Assembly (NCBI GenBank): GCA_914767715.1
Contig: OU612073.1
Location: 20,834,001-20,898,000 of the forward strand
Length of the DNA stretch: 64,000 nucleotides
Source of the DNA: Membranipora membranacea
Taxonomy: Eukaryota > Bryozoa > Gymnolaemata > Cheilostomatida > Membraniporidae
Direction of reading: 5' to 3'
Shown: in pieces, positions 34,634 through 46,439 of the stretch
Layout: each line of letters begins with the position of its first letter
How positions within the stretch are numbered: position 1 is the first letter of the stretch
Program-made: the position numbers and the translations under genes
The notes under the pieces: model-generated
Told to the model about the DNA's origin: nothing
The model's database searches: none
What the model saw: the letters and a program-made list of their open reading frames with translations, nothing else

Positions 34634-37600
34634 AATTTAAGAATTACATCCTGTTAGCAGCCAATTTCCAGGTCATGTTATATCACGATTTACAGCAAAT
34701 AACTAAAACTCAGCCCTTTTCAAGCATACACAGCTAAATTCCAATTACATAATAAAAAGGCTCACTAAGAAGGTAGATGATCATGTTGTCGGTGTAGATA
34801 AGGGTGTATAGGCTCATATCATTTGGGCAGCAGTCATTTTCATATCCATTGTATCAATTTGTTACATTGCCATGTACACTTTACTTTAGCTTTCAATGTT
34901 TTGCTGCCACAGCTCTGCTGTCAGGTCTGTCACCTTATTCACATTCCAACTACTAGGCCTGCAAATGTCGACACTGCCTGACACATACTTTGGGAAGCAA
35001 GAAGTCTATTTTTATACAAATCTAAGTGTCTAAATAAATTTACGGCAATTTGCAGTTTCATCTCATTGTGATGGACCAACTCCGAAAATCAGACCATCAG
35101 ACACCTGGTGCTACCGATCTGATCAGAGAGAGTTTGGAACAGCTCCCATAAATGTTCAGACTGAAGCTTTATAAAGTTATTGGTGCCAATTTCTCTGATT
35201 AATTATTAATATGGTGCCAAATAAGACAGCTGCCTTGTCAAGCCCAACCGGTCATTAATGAGTTATAGATATGTAAAGCTATTAATTGTCAACATTGAGT
35301 TTTTATAAGGCAAATTTTTAAACGATCAATGCTTTCCAATTGAATCTCCATAGAAACCGTAGTGCCTTACTTACAGGACAATGCCATCGAGGTTCTTTGT
35401 TGAAGTGAAAAATTGCTGCTTCAGTGAGAACTGTACAGTATTCGGAACTTTCAGGAATGTGAATTGAAATGGTTGCTCTGTGTCAGAGGAGAATGATGGA
35501 GCAACATCTGGTCACATGATTTGGGTGGTAGGATTTGACACATATAATTTCATAAAAGCCATCTGTATTATCAGTGAATTATTTCTCTTTTACTTGACCC
35601 AGATAAGAGAGGAGAAAATTGCTGGAAGGAATTGGAAGGTTTCTATTTGGATTCCGATGAAATTCTGACACCTTAGCATTGCATTATGATAGCATTTCAA
35701 AACAAAAATCTGACATATTCTCATCTAGGCCCATTCATAAAATCACACTTTTGAGCAGGTGCTTTGTCAATTTAGAAATCACATTACCATTATCAATTTA
35801 ATTTTTGAATTATACTCAATTATATCTCAAGACATCGGTATACTTTTTCAACACCAAAAAGCATTTAGCGGAAATGTGTTGAATTAAATTCTGCACGGGT
35901 TGATGTGATCTGGTTTTTCATTCCACCACATTAGACGTGGGCTGCGGTTTCAATTACAACTCAAGCAGTAATACATCTCCCCAAACCCACATAATACAGG
36001 CTATTGTTTATTATTTTTGACAGCTATCCAACCATATCACTTTTTTGTGGTATTTTTCTTAGGGTCTAGGAAAATAATACTGGTCAACTGAATTTATAGT
36101 GTTACTTGTTGGCTATTGTAAGAGAAACGTCTATTTATCTGTTAACAGAGAGCAGATCCCATTAATTGATAGCTTTCTTCCATTTTTTGAGAGAATCTGA
36201 TAATGCGGCATGTCATGCTGAATCGAGCCTTAGTGACATGAGGTAGATCAAATTTTTCTTGGGTGTTGTCTCCGTTGCCCCTTAGCGATATTCAGGTTCG
36301 GTTAAGCGCGGGAGTGAGGATTTATATTTCTAGCCAGGGTTGTCTCGTTAGCGGAGATAACTGATGCTATCAACGTTGCATCAGTCTGAGCTAATTATAG
36401 ACTGTACCAGGTTCAGAGAGATGAAACTCATGATACCCCTTATATACCCCTATATATATGTGTAGCTTGGCTTTATGTTTGCTGATGCCATTACCCCATG
36501 AAGCTTGTAATGCGGCTATAGTAGACATTAAACCTTATGTTAGCATCACTGATTAACTGATAGGGTTAACGTTTACTACTGGTGATGCTCATAGTATAGT
36601 AAGTAGACGCCTGTAAATCCTTTGCACATGAGTGGCTTTAACACTACATCTGTAAACCTCGCATCATGAGCTCAAACCTGCTTCAGCGTGTCAACATCAT
36701 GTATGCCGTAACTTAAGTATCGTGACAGGTACATGATTCTCTGATGTAGCTTGTCTCAGAACTCTTGAGGAAATTACATGTCACATAATGTATGTTATAT
36801 AAAATATACAGGCCCCTGGTTGAGTATGGTCTGATATTTGTAAACAAATCAAGTAGACAGTCTACCGAGGCTGCTAGACTGTATTTGTGGAAATTCATAC
36901 CCTCGCCTCGCCAGAAAGGATGTGACTTGTGAGTGAGGGGTTAGTGTTGTTTATTAGTCTGTTTTGCTGCTGGTATATTGGCACTAGAGCAAAGTCTCTA
37001 GTTCAGGCATTACGTAAATAATGATGGCTTCGAGTCTGCTATTTTAAAACTATCAGTAGAGTAGGCATAATTTAGTAGGACATAAAACCAACATGTCACT
37101 ACCCATAGTAGCCCATTAGAGCCGGCAAAACATTTATATCATTTCTAATTTGTGCATTAAAATTCAGTATGGCCTTGATATGACTTTATTTACTATTCAT
37201 GCAAATAACCACAGTAAGCTGGCTAAAATTCTATTTTGCAACATCGACAAAAGCTTGAACTGCAGCGTCCTCAATATACGGCGCAGATTTGGCTGTGTAC
37301 TATTATTGACATTGCACGATTGTGTATTAATATATATTATAGAAGGGATGAAAATGAGTAGACGATACCGCCGAGGAGCCTAGTTGCAGGTTTTTACCAG
37401 CTTTCAGGGTGAGAATAGAGAATGACACTTTTATTTCATTATACTCGGCATGCATCTATTTTATGACATTCGAGTGCTTTTTGTGATAAGATAAACTAAG
37501 GTGTCAATCGACTGATCCTAGTAAATTCAAGTGTTTTATAAATCAGCCACCAAAGTCATTTTGCGTTAATCAATCATGGAATTGACTATTCAAGATCAAA

Positions 37601-38702
37601 GAACTATTTCCGATGTGCAAAATCGGCCATTGCCAAATTTTCTCATGTGTGAGCAGCAAATGTATCCATTGCTGAAAAATCATCACAACTAGGAAATTCT
37701 TGGGTTGTTTATTGAATTAGCCCCTGGTCAAATTAACCACACGATGACAATATTGCTGAATTGCCAAAACCAATTTGTACAAATGTAATGATCTCTGGAT
37801 CATATCGGTTTACCAGTTTGGATTAAACTTACATTTGGTTATCAGGTCAGAGAACCGCACTGATTAGGTCATTAGTTAGGCCTTATATCTAACACTAGTG
37901 ATTGCCGAGGGTTCTGTTCCTCGTATGTTTACCCATAAAATCCCACAGCTCTGGCATTTACTAGTTTTTGACCGCAAAACAATTTTGTCCAATTTTTGGC
38001 ATTGGTTCAATATCCTGTTAACACGATTGCCAAAATATTGACAACATAAAGTTTATAGTTGCCAACACCCAAAGGACTACATATAGCGTTGGATCAGCAC
38101 CAATTTATCTCAGTAGCCTGTGTTTTGTTTTGACAACATGATTAGGTATAGTGCGTACACAGGTAGGGTGTAGAGACTTTTGCAGTTTGTCTGATTATGT
38201 TGAATTACCTCTTCCCTTCCCACAAAAACGGTCAATGCTATTGTATTGGAGATTGACACTTATGGGTAAGGATTATTGCAGAGTCATATATTACTAACTA
38301 CTCCAACATATTTTGGCAACAAAATAACTTTACCATTTTTAGTAATGCTAATTCAATGTCATATATGCGAGATTTGACTAGCTTTACTTTCTTTTTCTAT
38401 CGTTGTTGTGCATGACATATTTTCGTTGCTCCAAATCAACAAGTTATCAAGGAATGACAACTTATAACATTTTTAGTTCCCCTATCATGGACCGTGATGT
38501 TGGGCAGGTGGAGGATAACTCTCAGAAAACAATCAAATCCGAAATTACATTCAACCTTAAAAGGGTTGCTTTCTTGTCAACACATAGCCCAAGAATGTTG
38601 ACCAAGTCAATTGATCACGTCACATTTTCAGCCTGTTATAGAAGACTGGTTAAGGTAGTCTACATTATTGGGCTATGCAGTGATGTGAATCTTTTAACAT
38701 AC

Positions 38703-38855
38703 CTGTAATATGGTGAAGTTTTCGAGTACAGAGTTCATCATGTACTTTTCTGGTAACTGTTTGAGTTTATGTATAAAAGTGATCATATAATCACACATGG
38801 GAGATCTGTGAATCCTATATACAAATCTGCCATTCTCAAACCGAGCGTATTCCGT
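38703..38855 (-). CDS. TEAD: TEAD coding exon 7
   Basis: Acceptor TTTTTGCAG, donor CAG|GTATGT. Encodes [20 protein letters not shown], the conserved Cys, then [20 protein letters not shown] and FTILQ. The CAG|GTATGT shows that another exon follows. Confidence 0.93.
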
Positions 38856-41800
38856 CTGCAAAAACATGAGCATAGAAAATGTTAAGAAAATATTTTAAAA
38901 ATACATAAGGGCAGAAAGTGTAATTTTCAGTCATTTTATTGTTTAGGATCGGTGCCAACAGGAAATGTGTTACTCAGAGAGAGAGAGAGCAGCCAAAATG
39001 GAAAAGGTAGGCAATTTTGGATCCAAAGCTGCTCATACGTATTGCTATTCCCAGAAATTTCACCACAAGTGCAGTTCAAATAAATGTCAGAAACTGCCTT
39101 ATTCATAGATTTATTTGAGTGTGGGAAATTTAGCCACCTTTGTGCAAACCGATTAATCTCAGATAAAAACATTATCCTGATCCAGGCACCTGGCCCAGCG
39201 ATGTCAGCCACAGATGGAGACATGTCAGCTGTATCACCTATACCTGCCTACATTCAGGAAATCATATTCATTCCCTACAGCCCATTATTATACATAACAA
39301 ATCACTGGCACTCACACATTAATGTGTGCAGTTTTGCAGAAAAGGCGGGAATCAGTTGAAAAGTTGCCAAGTCCTATGAAATAAATTTACATATCAAATT
39401 GCCCATAAATCACCCAAATACAAAAACTGGAGGCTGTATACATACAACACCTGGTGCCATCAAAATAGGTCATCCCACGTATGCATTTAATTTTCATCGT
39501 CATTTACGATATTTTTTATGACTGCGCTCTTTTGGAAAAGTTTAAAATTTCATATGTACTATACAATACTATACAATAAATAAAAATATTTTGTCAGTTT
39601 GACACTAAAATAAATCAAATGATGATGTATTTCTAGAGTATTATTATTTAAAATAGATCAAAAACCAGAATTTTGGCACGATATAATTTATTGTTCTCCT
39701 CTTCTGTTTGAGCAGCTAGAATACAGAGAATCTGTGAAAGCCTGTGAATTATCAATTTATCAATCCGTTGGCATCGGAATATAATATACTCATTCATCAT
39801 AACATCTTTATTTGGATTGATGGTCAGTTTCCTCATCAGATGATTTCCGATACATTATGATATGCTTCTCCAACGACCTTCTTCTCAATGCCAAGAAAAC
39901 GAAGGAGCTAGTATTCAGCAATGTAAGAGGTAACCCGCTGCCAGCGCCGTCACTAGTCATCAACAATACTAACATTGAAGTTGTGAACTCCTTCACCTAT
40001 CTGGGCACAGTGTTATCTAATAAACTAGACTTTACACTTAATACCGAGAGGACCATCAAGAAAACTCGTAGCAGAACTCACATACTTGCCAAGCTCTACC
40101 ATTTAGGCATAAACGAGAAAATCATACGAACGTGTTACACATCATTTATAGAAAGTGTTATCAGCTACAATCTAGTGGTAGTCTTTGAACATCTCAAATC
40201 AGACTCTCATCGAAGACTAAAACATCTTATCAGTACTGCAGAATACCTAGCAGGCGGTCAATCTTTTACCAATACACAAGACCTATATGCACATAAACTG
40301 AAAACCAAGAGCCTGAGAATGGTTGCTGGCAACCATTCTGATCCATCAGGCCGGTTTCAGGCAATAAAACAACGAACTCAGCTACGCTCTAATTGTTTTA
40401 GGGCCCACTCCGTCAGGTATTTGAACACAGTTTTTCGTAAATAGATTTGAAGTGTAATTTTATATACAATTTTATTCCATATATCGTTTTATATCCATAT
40501 ATTTTTACATTACAATCAAACTGAGCTTACTTTTTAGAGAATATTTTTAGAGAGCACCCACATAAATGTTTTTATTTCTCTTCCCGAGACAATACAATAC
40601 ATACATACCTACATAGCCTTGTTTGAACTTTGCTGTCGAGATTTGTCAGCAGAAACTTTTTTCAAAAGTCTTGAAGTAGATTTTGTTATGGCATCAGTGG
40701 CACTGGCAGAAGGCCCGTCGGAAATGAAAACAATGCCAGAAAAGCTGTGACAGCCAGTGTCATAATAAAAAGCTTCTGCCTTTTGTTATGCTAGAAAGCA
40801 TGGAGAGACATTCTCAAAACAAATCTGAGTTGTTGTTCGTCGAGTGAACTTTGGAGTTCAGACCTCCCTACTGTTTACATTACTTAATTTTCCTGCACCT
40901 GTTTCAGTATTTCTCAACACCTTTACAATTGTAATTGTAATCCACGAAGCATACAATTATTTCCTGTGCAGCATATTTTTGCACTATTATGAGGACTGGC
41001 CATGGATTTTTGAGAGGACAGCAGCTATGGATATTGTTACTTTGGAGGCATAATACGCAGTTACATTACACATAATAATACATATCAGGATTGAGGACAC
41101 TTACCTCAACTTTTTCGACGACTTGTTTACCGAATGAGCACACTTTTGTTGAGCAACTGATAGTCATTTGCTTGCCACTTTCATATCTGCAACACAAAAA
41201 TATTAATCATCAAGTGTTTATCTTCCATTGAATACGTGTTTGTATCCGTAAAGCTGATTAAAAAATCTCAAAAAAGGATATTAATTCTTGAGAGGTTCAT
41301 TGTAACAGGGAGTTTGGGACTCCCTGCTCTCTGATTGTACAAAGTGGAAAACATGAAGTTGTGCCCACATGTGAGGACACGACTCATATTTTATTTAACT
41401 TGTTATGTATAAAAAAATCAGTTTTTAGCACAATATGTGAATGTTATTTACTAATGTCTCATTCCTGCATTAACATACAAATCCATTAATGATATATTCC
41501 AGATGACACCAACGCAGATTCGGATTATGTCTTTTGGGCTTTTTCAATTCAAGCAGATGGAGGACTTCTATTAAAATACTATAGGTCATCTACCAAAATG
41601 GTTTATCCAATGAACTAAACATTGGTTCAATAGTTCATTGGTTTATCTATCAACCCTTTTTTGTGAAATGAAAAACAACTGTTATAGATATTTACACTTT
41701 CATATCATATATAGATTGGGAAATTTTAATCCTCTTGAATCATTATCATGCTCTATAACATAGTATTTGAAAATGTGTCATATACAATTTCCAATTGACA

Positions 41801-44800
41801 GTGTGTCATTATTATGATACGGAAAAATATAATATAACTTGACTTACTGGCTTGTGACACCATAGAATGCACCACTCTCCTCCTGCACGTTCGTATTCAG
41901 ATCTGCCCAGAACTTGACGAGAAAGAAAGCATTGGGTGGTCCCTTCTCATATAGGTCTTTGAGCCCTCCTTTTTTATCGGGAAATTTATCATATATCTGG
42001 CGAATGTCTACAACCTCTAGCTGTGGGTCAGTGAAGTTAGGCATTGTACCTCCTAGCTGCACAAATATGTGTTTATTATACTGCAAAAGAGATGAAAACA
42101 TAACATAAATAATGTGAATATTTTTTATATCTAATAGTCTTAGTAAAAAAACAAATAGGATTGCGGAGTTGCCTGCTTTTTAGAACAGAATGTTCAAGGG
42201 AAGATAACTATAAAGAGGAAAATGACCTTGATTAACAGACATGACACAGAGTATGTTTTAGTAGATTAGCTTTGTGTGACCATACCCTATGAAACCTATA
42301 CTTTATATCAGAATGGCGGCATAAGAATGTCAAACACTGTGACAGCTTTTCATTAATATAACTTACTGTTTCAGAGTCTCGTTGCTGTTCTAAAAAAGCA
42401 GTGAAGTCGCACAGTCGTAGTTTGGGTCCAGCAATACTCCGCCCTTCCCATGCTTCTCCTCCTCCAGACGGCGATAAAGGTCCGACCAGAGGCATCTGTG
42501 GGTTGATTGTGGGCTTTATATCCATCATACTACCGCCCCCATATCCCCCCACACCATAGGGCTTCATGCTATCAAACAAACATAATATGACTCATGATAC
42601 AGGGCACAGTCAAAGGCCAGGCCAGGGCGACAAGTAAGATAGCATTCCGAACCTGAATAATTGACACACACAAGTCACTTTAATTATGAAGGAGTAGCTT
42701 TTCATCAGCATTAACCGATTTAAAAAAACCCAGCAGTTATTTTGGGGTTTTTATTAAGGTTTGGAAAACAAGAAATTATTTGTGGGTTGCCAAAAAAAAT
42801 AAAATCTTTTTTCTTCACCTCAAATTATCATTATCATTAGCGTAACTTCTGCCCTCCTGTGGTTGACAAAACCCATTATTGGAGAGAAGAATCTGGAAGT
42901 GGCATTCCCTTTCCCTATGTCATTGACCGCCTTTATCAGGCTATTAATATTATTGTTTATCACTCACTCTATATTTTGTGATACCGGTACAGCATGAGGA
43001 GGGCTCCAGGGGCCGGGGTGTCCTGGCTGTCCAGGGTAGCCTCCTCTCATACCAGGATGGGGTGTCGGCATACCCGGATGTAACGGTACACCTGGTGGTC
43101 TCTGTAAGGCTGACGCTGACACAATCTGCGCTGATGACATAGTACTTAATGTGGCTAGTGCTTTCTCTTTCGTCGACTGAAACTAAAAATGTGAACCGAG
43201 ACATGAGTAAAGGTGTATATTTTCTCATAAGGAGCATGTAGCACCAAGAAATCAAGTGATAAAAATGACCAAATTTAACGCTGAGTAAGTACATGCACTA
43301 TACAATAGGGAGCGTACTGAGTTTTAAGCAGCATTTCCATGCTATGACCAAACTGTGAGAATTGGAGTCACTAAGATTGTGACAAAGCAAATTATACGGA
43401 CTATGCATTATAGTAAATTTACATTTCAAATTCCAGAGGAAAAAACAATAACATCGACAGATAATATATAAAATACACAGAGTCATGAGGTGCCGGTGAT
43501 TTGTCAGCCACAGGCATCCCATGCTCTCCTGGTGACAGACTGCCGAGACTTGACATGCAAACTTACCAAACTTAGATAGATATAAGGACACACAAGGTAA
43601 ACACCAATCACGCTGCCTAGCACACACTAAGCGCAGAAAAATTCAGTTATTTTCTGTGTTACTATGTTGTATTACGTTTGTTTGATAGTTTTTAACACCC
43701 CCAATAATAACTTAAACGTTGATTTCAAGCTTTGCAGTTGCTAGGAAGGCCGTTTCAAGTTTCAGTTTCATAAAACTTGTTTATTTTGACTAACTACTGA
43801 GCGCTGCAATGGGGAGGGAGGGGGTGGGGTGTGTGTGGGAGATAGTAGATTTTTAACCCTTAACCAGTTCAGAAAACATCAGCGTTGGTGAAGTGGAGAA
43901 GCACAAGTGTTGAGCACAACAATAATACAACACATAACACAAAATTATAGCTTTAGCCAGCAAAGTGCAACAGAAACCGAACACCAAACTCTACACGAAT
44001 AGAGCACACAGAGTGATAATTTGGTTTGATGGTCTTACGCCAGGCACGGATTTGAGTTGACCCTGTATGTCCTTAGTTTTCCGACGAGCAAGAACTTGTA
44101 TGTGACTGCTAACTTGTTTCCTTGACCTCGTCTTGCCAGTGCGAAGCTTTATGTATCGGGCTATCAATTCATTACGACCTAGAACAAAAAAGCATCAGTC
44201 AGTAATGAAAAGAGCACAAATCAGAAACAATATCATTAGAGTCCACAATTTTTAAAAGCCAAATCAATACAAGGTTCTATAATAATAAAATAATAAATGT
44301 CAGGTTAAGCAATCAGATGACTTTATTGGGTGAGACAATTATTATTCTTTTAACTTTCATGCGGGTTTATCCATTATTTAATTCGCTTCCATTTTCCTTG
44401 CCTAACTTATCGAGGTAGGCTAGCTCCAGCCGAACATGGTAGCAGGGAGGGTGGGGAGGTAATAATAATGCTGAATATACAATCCGGTTCTTTAATTTCA
44501 AGTTTGAGGTATTTGAAAATGAGGCCTGAATAATTATAGTTCAACATCTTGGTACAGATTGGGCCTGTCGACAGACATATACCAGCAGGAATTATCAGTA
44601 AGTTTCTAGTTATCATTTATTTATAGATGACATATTATCCAGTTGCTCTTTAAAGTCAAGATGGACATCAGGACATGGGCCGCTGTGATATGAGCTGGTG
44701 TTTTACCTGGTAACACATTGATCTAATACAGCTAAAAGTGGAGCCAAACTGAGACTCATTAGCGATTAAGTTTGATAAATTAATTAACTCCCACTCGATA

Positions 44801-46433
44801 ATCCAGCTCTACCGTCCAGCACCACATCATTAGAGAGATAAATTTAAATCAAATTATTGATAAATGGATCGAAGTATAATTATTTGACATCTACATGATG
44901 AATTAAAGTTATCTGAGCCTTGGATCGAGGTAACAAAGAAATCAAGGCAGCTATGAACAATAAATCACATTCCGATGGTCATTAGCAAAAGAACATCATC
45001 TCATTAGACACAATGAAACAAAAGATCACAATAAATCCAATCTATAACTTATATCTATCCATCAAATGGGCGGTGAAAGTTTATCGAGCATTTGTAGTGT
45101 TTCTTTTTTATGCTATAATTAACTCTCATTTGTACATCCACCATACATTGTTTTCTGCATAATAAGCTGCAAAATTTCTTTCAAAAACCTTTAGGGATGA
45201 CATTTGAGAATGATAGAAGATCAATGACAATGAGCCATTTTGCAATATGTCGAAAAGTAATTATGATTTGGTCTGAAAATAGCAATCATATTCAATAAGC
45301 CAAAATGTAATTTATATTTTATTTACATTATTTTGCTGTTAATAATGAATTATGATGCTTCCTCGGGCAGAGCCAAGAATGAGGAAAACATTAATCAATA
45401 TCTGCCTACCCAATGTTTGACTGCTGGAGTCAGGTGTGGAAAGGAATTACACTGAATGCCAAGATATCCATCAATGCTTGCAGACCAGCAAAGTTGTTAT
45501 TTAATTGTAATTAGTTTGAAAAGTGGCATAGTACCATAAAAAATACCCTGAGGTAATCACATTTATATACCAGTGGGACTTGCTGATCAAACAGACCCTA
45601 CACATTCCATTTAATTCTTGAGCTTACTACCACCACAACCACTATCCTTTTGTTAAATTGAACATGTGGCATGCGCTAATAATATACCGACCAGTAAACG
45701 TTGCTTTGGCACATTGTTGAGTTTGTTGAAGTCTGTGCGTGCAACACCAATTTTTACGTAATGATCAGAACATTACTAGGATGCCATCCATTTTACCCTC
45801 ATGCTAAGTCTTGCAAAATTTCCCAAAAACTTGAATTATCTGCATAGGCGACATTGTATTCAAAAAATTTCCATTCATCACAAAAATAATCTGCATATCT
45901 AGTGCAGCAGTCCAAGAATTTGGTCATTGTAGGACAAGAGCAGAAACCAGATGGTCTACTTTTTTATAGTCTTTTACAGTCTGTACTACAATTAAATATA
46001 GCAGGAGCATGAAAACCTAACAGAATAAACTGCTGTTATAAAGCTGGAAATGGAACAACGCTACACTTCCACACAGTCATTGGGAGAGCAGTAAAATAAT
46101 GGTCAGTATACTTGATTCAATTGTGTTAAAATTTTCCACAACTTTTTGATAGGTTAACTTCAAGAGGAGTCATTTATGGTCTTACTCACCATACATCTTT
46201 CCTTCGTCAGAGAGGATAATCTTCCTCCTACCACACGGTGGATAAATAGCCAGGGCTTCCTGAAAGCTCTGTTCGATCTCAGGGCTCCAGACTCCCTCTG
46301 CGTCATTAGTTCCATCGTCCTCTAGATCCTCGTCTTCTTTAGAGCCGTTACTCATACCGCTGACACTGGGTACAGATTCGCTGCTCGGTGGTACACCTCC
46401 AGCTCCATTACCCCAGGGCGCTGCTGACGACAT
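38703..46433 (-). CDS. TEAD: TEAD/scalloped transcription factor (last short exon not found)
   Basis: TEAD proteins are the DNA-binding partners of YAP/TAZ/Yorkie in the Hippo pathway. Seven coding exons, all in phase, join as 46433-46190, 44178-44039, 43176-42968, 42568-42367, 42080-41848, 41186-41105 and 38855-38703, giving 421 residues. The TEA domain (about 46-117) is near-identical to vertebrates: [36 protein letters not shown], and the recognition helix [16 protein letters not shown] Pro/Gly-rich linker follows. The YAP-binding domain starts near [15 protein letters not shown] (248) and includes [40 protein letters not shown] and [24 protein letters not shown] keeps Cys391, equivalent to the palmitoylated cysteine of human TEAD1. 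The final ~37 residues (ending HHIYRLVKD in vertebrates) are missing from my reading. Confidence 0.93.
39857..40444 (+). pseudogene. LINE reverse-transcriptase C-terminal remnant
   Basis: A 195-residue frame with the pattern of the 3' part of a non-LTR retrotransposon polymerase: [15 protein letters not shown] (after the catalytic core), [16 protein letters not shown], then a Lys/Arg-rich helix and [10 protein letters not shown]. The YADD-type catalytic region and everything upstream are missing, with a stop just before. It sits antisense inside the TEAD intron between coding exons 6 and 7. L2/CR1/RTE-like clades are all possible. Confidence 0.75.
40445..40615 (+). mobile_element. Probable 3' UTR and simple-repeat tail of the LINE
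   Basis: AT-rich sequence after the frame ends in ACAATACAATACATACATAC, a short-tandem tail of the sort that closes many LINEs. The right boundary is inferred. Confidence 0.45.
41105..41186 (-). CDS. TEAD: TEAD coding exon 6
   Basis: Acceptor GTTGCAG, donor GAG|GTAAGT. Encodes [20 protein letters not shown] then QVVEKVE. This exon is below usual open-frame length limits and was recovered from the protein match. Confidence 0.92.
41848..42080 (-). CDS. TEAD: TEAD coding exon 5
   Basis: Acceptor TCTTTTGCAG. Encodes [11 protein letters not shown] through FYGVTSQ, the most conserved part of the YAP-binding domain. Donor CA|GTAAGT. Confidence 0.94.
42367..42568 (-). CDS. TEAD: TEAD coding exon 4
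   Basis: Glycine-rich start [19 protein letters not shown], then [20 protein letters not shown], the first strand of the YAP-binding domain. Donor ACA|GTAAGT. Confidence 0.9.
42968..43176 (-). CDS. TEAD: TEAD coding exon 3 (linker)
   Basis: Acceptor [28 protein letters not shown] matches the family [17 protein letters not shown] block. A Pro/Gly/His-rich run follows, with repeated HPGM-type units. Ends ATAGA|GTGAGT. Confidence 0.9.
43811..43829 (+). other. G-quadruplex motif
   Basis: GGGGAGGGAGGGGGTGGGG has four G runs with one-base loops. It is on the non-template side of no known plus-strand gene and antisense to TEAD, about 210 nt from the 3' end of TEAD coding exon 2. Confidence 0.6.
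44039..44178 (-). CDS. TEAD: TEAD coding exon 2 (DNA-recognition helix)
   Basis: Acceptor GTTCTAG. Reads [20 protein letters not shown] then [14 protein letters not shown], and ends LKSVPG at GGC|GTAAGA. Confidence 0.93.
46190..46433 (-). CDS. TEAD: TEAD coding exon 1
   Basis: ATG at 46433, just inside an exon that begins after GGTTTACAG. It encodes an acidic Ser-rich N-terminus then the first TEA helix, ending GKMY at ATG|GTGAGT-type phase 1. Confidence 0.92.
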
Positions 46434-46439
46434 ACTACT

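Larger units (their letters stand above)
21301..38702. other. Long gene-poor interval between the CDK-inhibitor and TEAD genes
   Basis: About 17 kb in which no exon with both splice signals and family similarity was recognised on either strand. It is AT-rich with many TAATTA/ATTAAT cores, and carries palindrome copies C and D and homopolymer runs. It should hold the TEAD 3' end and regulatory DNA for either gene. The longest open frames (for example 32347-32727) look random. Confidence 0.6.

Noticed and set aside
34372-34737. A 121-codon plus-strand open frame.
   Set aside because: It runs through the poly(G) tract, which is prone to length change, and the composition is not protein-like.
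36590-36660. A minus-strand reading with HVQRIYRRLL, tested as the missing TEAD C-terminus.
   Set aside because: The upstream residues do not match the family and the frame does not connect in phase with exon 7.
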